DNA of 64,000 bases, from contig OW569377.1 in NCBI GenBank assembly GCA_937625935.1, forward strand, positions 1 to 64,000, in the 5' to 3' direction. The notes under the pieces were generated by a model. It saw only the letters and a list, made by a program, of their open reading frames with translations, had not been told where the DNA came from and ran no database searches. The position numbers were made by a program, and so were the translations under genes. Positions within the stretch are counted from its first letter, which is position 1, and each line of letters starts with the position of its first letter. Of this stretch, positions 8,392 through 17,245 are shown piece after piece. This stretch comes from Tetramitus jugosus. Taxonomy: Eukaryota; Heterolobosea; Eutetramitea; Acrasida; Vahlkampfiidae.

Positions 8392-9705
8392 ATGTCCCAT
8401 CCAGTTGCTAATACCATTGTAAGTTGCCAATCTCTCGAGTTCATCAAGCCGATTAAGCCATCCAAACATCAAGTCATCGAATTATCTCCTTTTGATAACC
8501 TTGCTCCCACAACATCATTCCACTTTCAATTCGTGTATAAGAATGAAAAGAAGAATGCAAATTTTATGAGACCAGAAACCATGAAAGATTCGCTAGCCAA
8601 GTTGCTCGTTGATTTCCCTCTGATGGCTGGAACAGCGAATGTGGAAGACAGGAAATGGTACATTGAGTGTAACGATGTTGGAGTTCCATTCATTGTTGCA
8701 CATGCTGATATGAGATTGGACGATTTCGACATGGGAGATTATGATCAATTGCCAAAGGGCATTTGTACACAATGGACCAAACCAGATGATCCAGTTTGGC
8801 AACTTCAGATCACTTACTTTACTTGTGGTGGTATCATTCTGGTTTCAGAGATGCTTCATCAACTCGGTGATGCTGAAACCAATTCTATGATTATGCACAA
8901 ATGGGCAAACATTCATAACAATCAGCCATATGTTCCACCTGTGCTTGATCGCACACTTATCCGTTCATCTGGCGTAAATCCTCCACCGACTTCTTTTCCT
9001 CTTTGGCATCAGAGTGATGAGGCACCAAATTATGAAGAGTTGCTTGCTAAGTTGCCGATGTGTACCGCTAAACTCATTGAGTTTTCTGCCAAAGAATTAC
9101 AAGAAATGAAGAAGGCTGCTAATTCCAATACAGCTACCACTTCATGGATCAGTACCAATGACGCTCTTTGTTCCCACTTGTGGAGGCTCATTACTAAAGC
9201 GAGAGATCTTCCGTCAAACTCCAAGACTTGTCTGTTACATGCTTGTAATGTCCGGAAGAAGATACAACCACCTTTACCTTCCGATTATGTTGGTTATGTG
9301 GTTATGAATGGTCAAACAGATCGTATGACTGTCAACGAACTAATCACATCTCCTCTTTCCCACGCTGCCACCTTTTCTCGCAGGGCGATTAATCAGGTGA
9401 CTCCTGCTTTTGTTCAATCGTTTATCGACTGGATTACTGTGACACCCAAAGTGAAACCAAGTGATATGAATGTGCTGTTTGGTACTGACGTATTTGCAAC
9501 ATCATGGGCGTCCTTCGATCTGTACTCGATCGCGTTTGAGCACCATGAAACTCCATACTTTGTTGGTGAGATACCTACGATTCTGGACGGTGTCTTTAAG
9601 CTTGTGGAAGGAAAAACAAAAGGTACTCTATCTATTCAACTCAGTTTGCTTCGAGTACACATGGACAAGATACTAGCTGATCCAGAGTTACACAAGTACG
9701 CATAA
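8392..9705 (+). CDS. BAHD-family acyltransferase
   Basis: 437 aa. I chose the ATG at 8392 because it follows an A/C-rich leader; the frame opens upstream only with TTG. BAHD enzymes transfer acyl groups from acyl-CoA to alcohols or amines and are best known from plant specialised metabolism. The catalytic HxxxD motif is present as HQLGD (156-160). STNDALCSHLWR (254-265) matches the conserved mid-protein block. The usual structural DFGWG motif is replaced by AFEHH (381-385) within an otherwise well-aligned block (SWASFDLYSI ... TPYFVG). It is the first intact gene inside the subtelomere. Substrate cannot be predicted. Confidence 0.85.
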   Translation: MSHPVANTIVSCQSLEFIKPIKPSKHQVIELSPFDNLAPTTSFHFQFVYKNEKKNANFMRPETMKDSLAKLLVDFPLMAGTANVEDRKWYIECNDVGVPFIVAHADMRLDDFDMGDYDQLPKGICTQWTKPDDPVWQLQITYFTCGGIILVSEMLHQLGDAETNSMIMHKWANIHNNQPYVPPVLDRTLIRSSGVNPPPTSFPLWHQSDEAPNYEELLAKLPMCTAKLIEFSAKELQEMKKAANSNTATTSWISTNDALCSHLWRLITKARDLPSNSKTCLLHACNVRKKIQPPLPSDYVGYVVMNGQTDRMTVNELITSPLSHAATFSRRAINQVTPAFVQSFIDWITVTPKVKPSDMNVLFGTDVFATSWASFDLYSIAFEHHETPYFVGEIPTILDGVFKLVEGKTKGTLSIQLSLLRVHMDKILADPELHKYA

Positions 9706-10248
9706 ATAATGCGAAAGATTGAATTCCGAATTTATCACTCTTCAACATCTCTAAAGCTCATTCCACGTTTCACAATGTCTGTTTTGCTCTAACAGATTAC
9801 CAATTGGGAGTTTTGTTCCAAAACAGTTTCCTTTTTGTTTTGTCGTGTATTTTGAACAGCTCCTCTGAAGTTGACGTCAAGTCATGCCCATTGTCTGCAC
9901 TCTGGAAGGAGATATCGTTCAACTAACTATCTCAGAAGATATCGAGGAACATATACTCTTCCATCTTTGGTTTGATAAATGTTACCATGAAGTGATTGAG
10001 TTCTGAACATCCACTTTTGCAGACTCAACGTGTGGTTTGTAGTTTTGAAAGCAACACTAAAAATTCTGTGACCAAAGATTGATGCTATATGGCTATATTC
10101 CCATTTGTTGACTCAAATAGCAATAAATGTCGACTATTTGCAAGATCCCACTCAATTGGAAAGAAGGTGTATTTCTTATCCTATACATGATTACTCTTAA
10201 TGTATTCATACAAAGCGCAAAACAATGACTTATCTGAATTCTATTTTA
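9706..10248. other. Convergent intergenic region, nothing recognised
   Basis: AT-rich DNA between the 3' ends of the acyltransferase and the membrane-protein gene. No open frame of note, tRNA or repeat seen. Confidence 0.6.
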
Positions 10249-10950
10249 TCATGTGGTACCCATTCGGATTATGTTTCTTCGTGCTAGGATATCAGCAATA
10301 CCAGCATACAATAACGTAGTTAGAACAATTTCCGATACTAAAATAACACAAGAACCAATGACGAACGACTTGACCCCATGGTAAGTGTTGGACATGTCAC
10401 CATGACAATCGCTACGACGCATTACAGCGATTAAAATGCCAAGAAGGACGAAAGACGCCACCCCAAAGCATGCTCGACCCAAAGCAGCTAGTCTTGACAC
10501 AAGTTGTTTCTTCTTATTATCTCCAACACTGGACAGCCAACAAATTTCGACAGCAAAAGCGATAATACCCACAATCAACAACGCAAGATACACAAAGTTT
10601 ATAATTCCACCAGCCAAAATCAAATTCTGCATTTTGGCTTTTGGACAACTGGCCTGGAAGTTCGAGATGGCATGCATGTTACTATAGAGAACCATAGCCC
10701 AAATGGCCCTGACTAATCTATCACGTGTTGGTACAGTCCATGAGTCATTGTAAACAATGAACAATTCCAATGAGAACAAAGAAACTACATACTCTGAAGC
10801 GCCTGTGACACTCTTTGTGAGCGCATCGAGAAGGATCAAGTAAAACTTGACACGAGCAGATGGATAAACAGCACCCTGTTCAGCTGTTTGATAATACTCC
10901 ATTCCACGAGTAACAACATTATCTCGTGCAATCAATGATTCATTTTCCAT
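10249..10950 (-). CDS. Multi-pass membrane protein, unassigned
   Basis: 233 aa from an ATG preceded by the leader AAAAACAACCACAAC. Hydrophobic segments lie at about residues 34-68 (possibly two), 83-100, 107-140, 154-177 and 194-224, so four to six membrane spans. No signal peptide. Loops are short and charged (DNKKKQ, MRRSDCHGD). General size and layout could suit an organelle-shaping or tetraspan protein, but I do not recognise a family. It is divergent from the DsbA-like gene, with 365 bp between start codons. Confidence 0.65.
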   Translation of the reverse strand: MENESLIARDNVVTRGMEYYQTAEQGAVYPSARVKFYLILLDALTKSVTGASEYVVSLFSLELFIVYNDSWTVPTRDRLVRAIWAMVLYSNMHAISNFQASCPKAKMQNLILAGGIINFVYLALLIVGIIAFAVEICWLSSVGDNKKKQLVSRLAALGRACFGVASFVLLGILIAVMRRSDCHGDMSNTYHGVKSFVIGSCVILVSEIVLTTLLYAGIADILARRNIIRMGTT

Positions 10951-10992
10951 GTTGTGGTTGTTTTTGCTCCTCGATAACGATTCTCCAAAAGC

Positions 10993-11268
10993 TCACATGG
11001 TTTCGAGGAAATTGAAAAAACCAGGAGAATTACGATCCTGAACAAGAAGCGTTTCAACTACTGTTACTCCTTCTTTGTTCGATTCTGGATTGGGTTCATC
11101 CGTCTTGAGAGTGTGAAGCCCAGTCATGGCAATTTTGAAGATTAAGAAAAACTTGACCAGTGACTCCATGGAACTGATCATCGCCAAGGTATCATCTGTA
11201 GAGCTCCGCGGAACAATGCGCACAATCCTCAGCGGAAACGTTCCGTTTTCTGAGAAACTTGAAACCAC
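10993..11268 (-). CDS. Uncertain ORF upstream of the membrane protein
   Basis: This frame has a GTG start; the first in-frame ATG gives about 60 residues, with a hydrophobic stretch (VKFFLIFKIAMTGL). It stops 43 bp before the ATG of the membrane protein. Removing GTGAGC...GAG (30 nt) would join the two frames in phase, but such an intron would be unusually short. It could be an upstream exon, a separate small gene, or chance. Confidence 0.2.
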   Translation of the reverse strand: MVSSFSENGTFPLRIVRIVPRSSTDDTLAMISSMESLVKFFLIFKIAMTGLHTLKTDEPNPESNKEGVTVVETLLVQDRNSPGFFNFLETM

Positions 11269-11315
11269 CTAACAAGAAACAAGCACCAAACAAGAAAAAC
11301 GAACCACTGACAACA

Positions 11316-12050
11316 ATGAGTGATACCCATACAGGAGGAGAAGCCAACAACAATACCAACCACCAAACAATCCAAGTCGATGTGATTAGTGATGTCGCTT
11401 GTCCATGGTGCTACGTTGGCAAAAAGCGCCTCGAATCAGCCATTGCACAATTGAAGCAAACTCATCCACAAGCCAACGTACGCGTACACTGGTCTCCCTT
11501 CCTACTGAACGCAAACACACCATCTGAAGGTGTGGATCGAAAACAATACTTTCTCACGAGATTTGGCATTGAAGATATTGAACAGTCTCCAATGATGGGC
11601 AGATTGACTCAAGTTGGATCACAATTGGGCATACAGTTCAATCTGGCTAAACCTAGTGTCATTTCTAGCACAATCAATGCTCATCGTTTGTTAATGAAGG
11701 CAGCAGCAGATGAAGAGAATAGTAGTCAAGAGGAATTAGAGTCACAGAATCGATTGAAAAATGAATTGTTTCGATCGTATTTTGAGTTGGGTCAAGACGT
11801 GGGTGACATCAATGTGTTGAAGGATGTTGTCAAGAGAGCTGGATTAGAGAACAAGATTAGTGATCAATTCATTGAACAGGGCAACGATCAAGGCGATGAA
11901 TATAGACAGAGAGTGTTGGTGATGGATCGAGCAGCTCGATTGCAGCAAGGAGTCACCGGAGTTCCCTTCTTCATCTTCAATAAGAAGTTTACAGTGAGTG
12001 GTGGTCAAGAGTCTTCTGTATTCTTGAACATTTTGAAAAAGTTGCTGTAG
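11316..12050 (+). CDS. DsbA-family oxidoreductase, FrnE/HCCA-isomerase-like
   Basis: 244 aa. The ATG at 11316 follows a leader rich in AAC/ACAA; upstream codons lack ATG. A thioredoxin fold opens with VDVISDVACPWCYVGKKRLE, containing the CPWC active-site pair (Cys29, Cys32). The C-terminal cis-Pro region reads GVTGVPFFIFNKKFTVSGGQ, typical of the FrnE/2-hydroxychromene-2-carboxylate isomerase group. The family catalyses thiol-disulfide or glutathione-dependent reactions. There is no signal peptide, so it is probably cytosolic. Confidence 0.85.
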   Translation: MSDTHTGGEANNNTNHQTIQVDVISDVACPWCYVGKKRLESAIAQLKQTHPQANVRVHWSPFLLNANTPSEGVDRKQYFLTRFGIEDIEQSPMMGRLTQVGSQLGIQFNLAKPSVISSTINAHRLLMKAAADEENSSQEELESQNRLKNELFRSYFELGQDVGDINVLKDVVKRAGLENKISDQFIEQGNDQGDEYRQRVLVMDRAARLQQGVTGVPFFIFNKKFTVSGGQESSVFLNILKKLL

Positions 12051-12102
12051 TCTAGTTCAATTGAATTGTGCATAGTAAAGACATCCTTTGGACCTCTTCT
12101 GT

Positions 12103-12468
12103 TTATTTGTCCTCCGCCGTGTTCAATGTGCCCTGATTGTTCGATGATACTCTCACAGTGGAATCCGTTATCCATTTCAAGTAATCTGGATTGCCAGAAT
12201 CAATATCCATGAAAATCACCTCGGGTACATTGTATTCATGCCACTCCTTGACCTTGGTGATGACCAATTCCTTGTTCTCTTCGACAGTCTTTCCAATCAG
12301 CAAACTTTCTTCGTCTGTTTGCACTTGATCATCCCACCAGTACACAGATTGAACGGTAGGAATGATATTGACACATGCACAAAGCTTGTTTTGCACGAGG
12401 TTTTTTGCAATAGTCTGAGCCAGCTTGGCAGGAGCTGTGATCATACAGATGCAGTACTTTTGAGCCAT
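12103..12468 (-). CDS. CUTA: CutA1-like divalent-cation tolerance protein
   Basis: 121 aa, complete, from an ATG. It matches the whole CutA1 fold: a KLCACVNIIPTVQSVYWWDD strand region, EESLLIGKT, then HEYNVPEVIF and NPDYLKWI at the end. CutA1 forms a ferredoxin-like trimer found in bacteria, plants and animals; its role in metal tolerance is debated. No targeting sequence is visible, so it is probably cytosolic. It is convergent with the DsbA-like gene 52 bp away. Confidence 0.92.
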   Translation of the reverse strand: MAQKYCICMITAPAKLAQTIAKNLVQNKLCACVNIIPTVQSVYWWDDQVQTDEESLLIGKTVEENKELVITKVKEWHEYNVPEVIFMDIDSGNPDYLKWITDSTVRVSSNNQGTLNTAEDK

Positions 12469-12545
12469 TTTCTTTGATCTGTGTTGGGTGAAGCGGACAA
12501 AAGGTTGAATTGGCCGCTCAAGAAAGCAGTGAAAAATTTACAAGT

Positions 12546-13913
12546 TCACATTTGAGTGATAATCTCAACATTTGTCAGTACCATCTTGCTTGTGTACGAA
12601 AATAGTCGAGGGAATGCTCTGGCAACCGTAACAGCACCACTGTCACTTGCAGTATAAAAGGCAACACGATGGCTAGCACACGAGCTTCTCATTGCGTCAT
12701 TCATATCCAGTCCAAAATGTTCAAATCCTCTCTCAAAGAGTGCGTTTGGTATTCTTTTGAGCTCAGACGTCATACTACCAGTCTCATAGTGATCTGGATT
12801 GTAACCAACGGACTCATTACTATATACACCGTAGTTCGTGCTCACAATTACTCTTGATTCAGCTGAGGACACATGAGTCACAATAGTCATGGGCACTCGA
12901 TCCATGATGACAAGTTCAAGGAGGAACGGAATATCATTGTATCGCTTACCAGGCAAATCATATCCGCAGAGCAACACTCGTTGACTCTCCGTTACAAAGA
13001 TAGAATGATTAATGGCACAGTGTGCAATCACAACTCTTTCCTGAATCGTGTCCAATGGCACTAGATCACGAATTGTTGTTTCTCGAACACCGAGCTTAAA
13101 TCCACTGGATTGCTCACCACAGACATACACTCGTCCGTCCTCATCCAGCATATTGGCATGGAAGTAAGCACCACTCATACTCACAATTCTTCTGTCCGAT
13201 TTATAGGTCAGTGGCATATAGTGATTGGACACACCGAGGAACCAACTTGTTTGACCCATGACAAACACACGATTCTTGCTCGTGTACACCAGAGAACTAC
13301 TGAAACAAATAGTAGCCAACACTGGATACTCATCCACTTCCAGAAACGTCACAATACGTGTCAGTGAAGTCATCGATGTAGGTGAAGGCTGACCTGTCAG
13401 TGCATAATCATTCTGTCCAACTGCAAACAACTGCCTGTCTGTCGAAAACAAGAATAGAACATTATTTCCGCCGACAATATCCGTAAAGATCTTGTCTTGA
13501 AATCCACCTGTATCAAACAACAACAACGACTGAGGCGAGTCAGATGACGTCGATGATGACCATGATGAACAAAAATGAGAAAGAGTGACTCCACCGAGAG
13601 AACCAAGACCATATACTTTGCCACTCCAACTAAGAATAAATGTGCCTCCACTCGTCGAACACACTTTTTTAATACCGTCGTGAATCGTGTGGCGGAATCG
13701 GTTGGGTTTGCCTTCGTAAATGTAGATTTGATCTGGTTGAACCGGTCGACTCGTTGGTTGGCGATAATGAGTGAGAGAACATGTTGTTGTTGTGTTGTGG
13801 TTACTGTCTTCCATTACTTGGCCGTTGTTGGTGTTGATGCTGTTGCTGCCTTCTCTGTCTGTCTTGTTTGTACGTTGTTGGGGTGAGAAGAAATTTCTTA
13901 TGCGGCTGTACAT
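12546..13913 (-). CDS. RCC1-repeat (beta-propeller) protein
   Basis: 455 aa from the ATG at 13913. That start follows an A-rich leader (CAGAAAACAAAAAAATCAAA). The frame stays open to 14120 but without another ATG. RCC1-type blades are recognisable from GKVYGLGSLG, RQLFAVGQND, NRVFVMGQT, GRVYVCGEQ and RVLLCGYD. Such propellers act as guanine-exchange or protein-interaction modules. The upstream open stretch looks partly coding and is preceded by a TTTTCAG acceptor-like site near 14087, so an additional 5' exon is possible; if so, the retroposon at 14107-14838 sits in its intron. Confidence 0.75.
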   Translation of the reverse strand: MYSRIRNFFSPQQRTNKTDREGSNSINTNNGQVMEDSNHNTTTTCSLTHYRQPTSRPVQPDQIYIYEGKPNRFRHTIHDGIKKVCSTSGGTFILSWSGKVYGLGSLGGVTLSHFCSSWSSSTSSDSPQSLLLFDTGGFQDKIFTDIVGGNNVLFLFSTDRQLFAVGQNDYALTGQPSPTSMTSLTRIVTFLEVDEYPVLATICFSSSLVYTSKNRVFVMGQTSWFLGVSNHYMPLTYKSDRRIVSMSGAYFHANMLDEDGRVYVCGEQSSGFKLGVRETTIRDLVPLDTIQERVVIAHCAINHSIFVTESQRVLLCGYDLPGKRYNDIPFLLELVIMDRVPMTIVTHVSSAESRVIVSTNYGVYSNESVGYNPDHYETGSMTSELKRIPNALFERGFEHFGLDMNDAMRSSCASHRVAFYTASDSGAVTVARAFPRLFSYTSKMVLTNVEIITQM

Positions 13914-14106
13914 GTCTTCGATGTTTGATTTTTTTGTTTTCTGAAACTGGGCAACTTCGCAGCCCGAGTTCTCTTCAGGTGGAGCGAACTGTCCAAGGAG
14001 TGGAACTCTTGAAGTCCAGTTTTTCCACCAGGTGGCTCCAATAGGAAGTCCATCTCCGACCACATATTGGTCATCGACGACTGAAAACACTAGGCGCAAT
14101 CGAAGG

Positions 14107-14838
14107 AAATTTTCGGACAATTTTTTTTTTTTTAATACAACAAATGGTGCTCACGCACCACGTTGCGGAACTTTTATTTTTCTTTTGCGTGAGAGCAGGC
14201 TTGCCTGTTCTCAATTGTCTAACATGATGTGGTGCTTGCCCAGTGGAGTGGCAGGCCTACGCAACAGGATTCATTCTCTTCTTGGAATGTTGTTTTGATC
14301 CCTTCTTCAGGGATTCGTTGCGAGGGCCTCCACTACCATCTGGAGCACCACTGGTGAGGTCAGATGGCTCCGTAGTCCTAGCCAGTTGGTAGGACCTACG
14401 GAGAGCACCTGACTTGATACTGGCCAACCTGGCCGGGATCTTGTTGGCAGCAGTGTCACCAATGGTGACACGTGCTGATCGCTTCTTGTGTTCGTTGAGT
14501 TGGGGACTCTGTAACACACAGTCGGGGTTACTGAGATCCAACTCAACTGGATCTTCTTCGGTGGCTGTGCTTCTTGCACGGTCCACCATGATTGCTTGGG
14601 CAGCAATCTCTTTCTTGACTTTCTTGAACACCTCGGAGGTGTTCAATACTAGCTCGAGGATTGCTCTGTTACGAGCATCCTCATCAATGGTGTTGGTTGG
14701 CTCTTGGGTGACCGTAGTTGGAGTGGCGGGATGGGACTCCGGCATGATCGACTCCCAATCATCGGTCGTAGACGGAGTCGAAGGTTCGAATTCGGAGATT
14801 CGCTCCGGCGTCCCGGTTGACAAAATTTTCGGACAATT
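14107..14838 (-). mobile_element. Poly(A)-tailed retroposon with 16-bp target-site duplication
   Basis: AAATTTTCGGACAATT occurs exactly at 14107-14122 and again at 14823-14838. Between them lies a 700-bp insert that, read on the minus strand, ends in a run of about 11 A after ATT just before the left copy. Precise direct repeats plus a 3' poly(A) are the mark of target-primed reverse transcription. The insert is markedly more GC-rich than neighbouring DNA. Its 3' part has small hairpins (GGTGC-GTGA-GCACC and CAGGC-AA-GCCTG). It is probably the 3' end of a LINE-type element, or a non-autonomous relative. Confidence 0.8.
14257..14823 (-). CDS. ORF carried by the retroposon, function unknown
   Basis: 188 codons open from the element's 5' edge to 14257; the first in-frame ATG is near 14745, giving about 162 aa. 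The product is hydrophilic: an acidic Ser/Thr/Pro-rich start, a helix (ELVLNTSEVFKKVKKEI), then a basic C-terminal half (KKRSARVTIGD, SGALRRSYQLAR, KKGSKQHSKKR) that could bind nucleic acid. That would fit an ORF1-type protein or the C-terminal end of a longer ORF, but no motif proves it. No RT or endonuclease signature is present. The insertion looks 5'-truncated, and the frame is uninterrupted, so it is young. Confidence 0.5.
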   Translation of the reverse strand: MSTGTPERISEFEPSTPSTTDDWESIMPESHPATPTTVTQEPTNTIDEDARNRAILELVLNTSEVFKKVKKEIAAQAIMVDRARSTATEEDPVELDLSNPDCVLQSPQLNEHKKRSARVTIGDTAANKIPARLASIKSGALRRSYQLARTTEPSDLTSGAPDGSGGPRNESLKKGSKQHSKKRMNPVA

Positions 14839-14876
14839 AAACAGGCCTCTCGTTTGTCCTTAAATTCAACATTGAA

Positions 14877-14948
14877 GGGACAATGGTCTAGTGGTATGAT
14901 TCTCGCTTTGGGTGCGAGAGGTCCGGAGTTCGATTCTCCGTTGTCCCC
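14877..14948 (+). tRNA. tRNA-Pro (anticodon TGG)
   Basis: The full cloverleaf is visible. The acceptor stem is GGGACAA/TTGTCCC. The anticodon stem CTCGC/GCGAG encloses loop TTTGGGT, giving anticodon TGG. The T arm is CGGAG-TTCGATT-CTCCG. 72 nt, no intron, followed by T-rich sequence for Pol III termination. It lies 38 bp from the retroposon, consistent with elements that insert next to tRNA genes, though the neighbouring position may be chance. Confidence 0.95.
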
Positions 14949-15010
14949 TGTTTTGCCTTTTGAGAGTATTTGCAAAATGAAGTAAGGTAATTCCAGAAGA
15001 ATGCTTCGAT

Positions 15011-16615
15011 TTATTCGGCGAAAGATACACTTCCTCTCTTTTCTCTTCTTCTTTGAAGTTCTGCCTCGACTCTATCGTTCAGATCAAAGCGCTTTTCAGT
15101 GTAACCATAAGCGTTTGGAATGATTTGGATGACAGTGTGCAATGGAATAGGGATGTTAGTACACTCCTCGGGCTTCTGTCCAGCCAGATAAGCGTGCATT
15201 ACCCGATTGACAGCCTGATGACCCACAATGAGCACTGGATTACGCTGTCTCTCAAGCTCCATAATCACAGGTTCGATTCTGAACACCATATCCAGATAGG
15301 ACTCACCACGAGGATAACGATATCTAAACTTGTCTTGCTCTCTTGCATAATGCTCCACAGGCATCTGCTTCTTGACGTCTTCATATGTCATTCCCTCACA
15401 TACACCGGCATCGATCTCATCTAGTGCCTTCCATTGCATGACAGAACAGATGGACTTCAGTGGAGCTGCTGTTTGACATGTTCTTCTCAAAGTACTTGTC
15501 CAAACACTCAGTCCCTTCAGAGAATAATACTCTTCTGATTCATTCCCCTGTTCAGACAACAACAAGTCCTCCTCCATCTTTTCGGTTACAAACTCGAACA
15601 ACACCTGAGAGTAGCATTCTCCTCTTTCACTCAAAGTTGAGTCGCCTCCAAGTTTGTTCACAACATTATCTCTTGATTCTCCATGTCTGGACAACCATAT
15701 TACCTTTTGACCAATGTGCATGTTCATCAAGAACGAAGTGATTCTTCCCGGAATGTAACCACCAATGCGATTCATAATAAACTTTCTACCCACATCGATC
15801 ATCGTAATAAAGGATAGTGTCTTGTCTAGTGCATCTCGATCGTCCAACGGCTCATACACCTTCTCATACTGTCTGATACGATTCACAAAATCGCTCACAG
15901 CTTCCTCCTTGTTGTCCACGTTTTGATAGTCAGATGACTTGATTTTGATTTCACGAATATTGGCATTGATCACAGTTTCATTGTCACATCTGCTCTCAAT
16001 GAAAATGATACGGTTCAATGGTACCTGTGCCTTTCCATCTCTCAGAGATTCAATTAAATACTTTCTTCTTTCTCTTGTCGTATTCGTTGCATCAAAAATT
16101 GCACATCTCTGAGCAAACTTGTCACTCATGGTCTCTTGATCACTATAGACGAATCCATGATCATCATCCGCACCCATGCCTTGATCCCCCTTTCCATGAT
16201 TCAATCCATCCATCTCCACTCCATCTTCCTCCTCCTCCTCTTCCTCGCTCATCATTTGACGATAATTTCGAACAGTGCCACCAGTCAACCAATTGATCAT
16301 ATCATTCACAGCCAACACTGAAATTTCTCTTCTCTGATTGAATCCCTCACTGTTATTAACGTCCCAAAACTCTGCTTTTTGACCAGGTCCCAACAAATGT
16401 CTTCTATATTCACCTGCATTGAAGATTCTAGTGGGAACATTGAGCCAATTCAAGTATTTACACAACAAGCGAGCAATATAAGATTTGCCTCGTGCAGGAA
16501 GACCAACCATGACCAAAACAAACAGTGTTTGTTGTTGACTGGCACCAAACGCATTGTTAACGTGAGCTTGTGGATGACTTACGACATTATCGAAAAAGCT
16601 CTTTGCTTTCTTCAT
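15011..16615 (-). CDS. 6-phosphofructo-2-kinase/fructose-2,6-bisphosphatase
   Basis: 534 aa, ATG start. This bifunctional enzyme makes and removes fructose 2,6-bisphosphate, the regulator of glycolysis. The kinase half carries Walker A GLPARGKS (38-45), NAGEYRR (67-73) and FDATNTTRERR (175-185). The phosphatase half carries RHGES (311-315), the catalytic His/Glu region DEIDAGVCEGMTY (400-412), RYPRGESY (434-441) and GHQAV (466-470). Both active sites look intact. An acidic, low-complexity insert (residues 124-160, starting SEEEEEEED) sits within the kinase domain. There is no N-terminal regulatory domain as in plants. Probably cytosolic. Confidence 0.95.
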   Translation of the reverse strand: MKKAKSFFDNVVSHPQAHVNNAFGASQQQTLFVLVMVGLPARGKSYIARLLCKYLNWLNVPTRIFNAGEYRRHLLGPGQKAEFWDVNNSEGFNQRREISVLAVNDMINWLTGGTVRNYRQMMSEEEEEEEDGVEMDGLNHGKGDQGMGADDDHGFVYSDQETMSDKFAQRCAIFDATNTTRERRKYLIESLRDGKAQVPLNRIIFIESRCDNETVINANIREIKIKSSDYQNVDNKEEAVSDFVNRIRQYEKVYEPLDDRDALDKTLSFITMIDVGRKFIMNRIGGYIPGRITSFLMNMHIGQKVIWLSRHGESRDNVVNKLGGDSTLSERGECYSQVLFEFVTEKMEEDLLLSEQGNESEEYYSLKGLSVWTSTLRRTCQTAAPLKSICSVMQWKALDEIDAGVCEGMTYEDVKKQMPVEHYAREQDKFRYRYPRGESYLDMVFRIEPVIMELERQRNPVLIVGHQAVNRVMHAYLAGQKPEECTNIPIPLHTVIQIIPNAYGYTEKRFDLNDRVEAELQRRREKRGSVSFAE

Positions 16616-16855
16616 GTTTGAGTAAGTGAGACAAGAACAAAAAATGGGTACCTAGAAAGGTTGGTCGTGTGATCTTTTGTTTTCAGGTTTGATTTTGCTT
16701 TGGCACTCTGATTGGCTATTTTTATTTCTGGCAAGTCAATGCTGTTTGGACCTTTGGTGTGCACTGACTGTTAGTCTAGTGCTTTTCTTCTTTACGACGT
16801 AATGTCTATCAATTAAATAAAACAGTTGGTGTGGGTGGGAGGTGACGTCCGCGTC

Positions 16856-17245
16856 TTAATGACTGCTTACAATTGGCTTCTTGGTGGACGCAGAATTGGT
16901 GAGTTGAGTCAAACAACTACTCGAAGAAACCTTTGGTAAGTGAAAGCTAGATGGAGTCATGGGAACGACTGGAGTCATTGGAGAGCACAAGCAGGTACCA
17001 ATCTGGTGAGTCATACTCATGGAACCGTGGGCAGTGTAGGGAGTAGCGCAAGCTGATACAAGTACGTTACTCCCCGGAGTCGGTATCACCAATTTCATCG
17101 GTGTGTTCCATGGTTGACTGCTGTTGTTGGTGTTTTCAGATAGGTGACTGGCAGACTGTGGGGTTGATTGAGCAAAATCATGATGGTGGTCTTGTGCGAG
17201 ACGAACCTTCTTCTTGTGGTCTCTGTATTGCATTAGATTCAACAT
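16856..17245 (-). CDS. Small Ser/Thr/Pro-rich protein, unknown
   Basis: 129 aa from an ATG preceded by a long A/C-rich leader (CAACAACAATCACAACAAACC). There is no hydrophobic segment. Repeated TP and SP pairs (TPMKLVIPTPG, SPMTPVVPMTPSS) look like sites for proline-directed kinases. It is probably an intrinsically disordered regulatory protein. No family recognised. Confidence 0.5.
   Translation of the reverse strand: MLNLMQYRDHKKKVRLAQDHHHDFAQSTPQSASHLSENTNNSSQPWNTPMKLVIPTPGSNVLVSACATPYTAHGSMSMTHQIGTCLCSPMTPVVPMTPSSFHLPKVSSSSCLTQLTNSASTKKPIVSSH

Noticed and set aside
14649-14975. 108-codon minus frame across the tRNA-Pro gene
   Set aside because: It reads through tRNA-Pro in antisense and crosses the retroposon border, so it is a chance frame.
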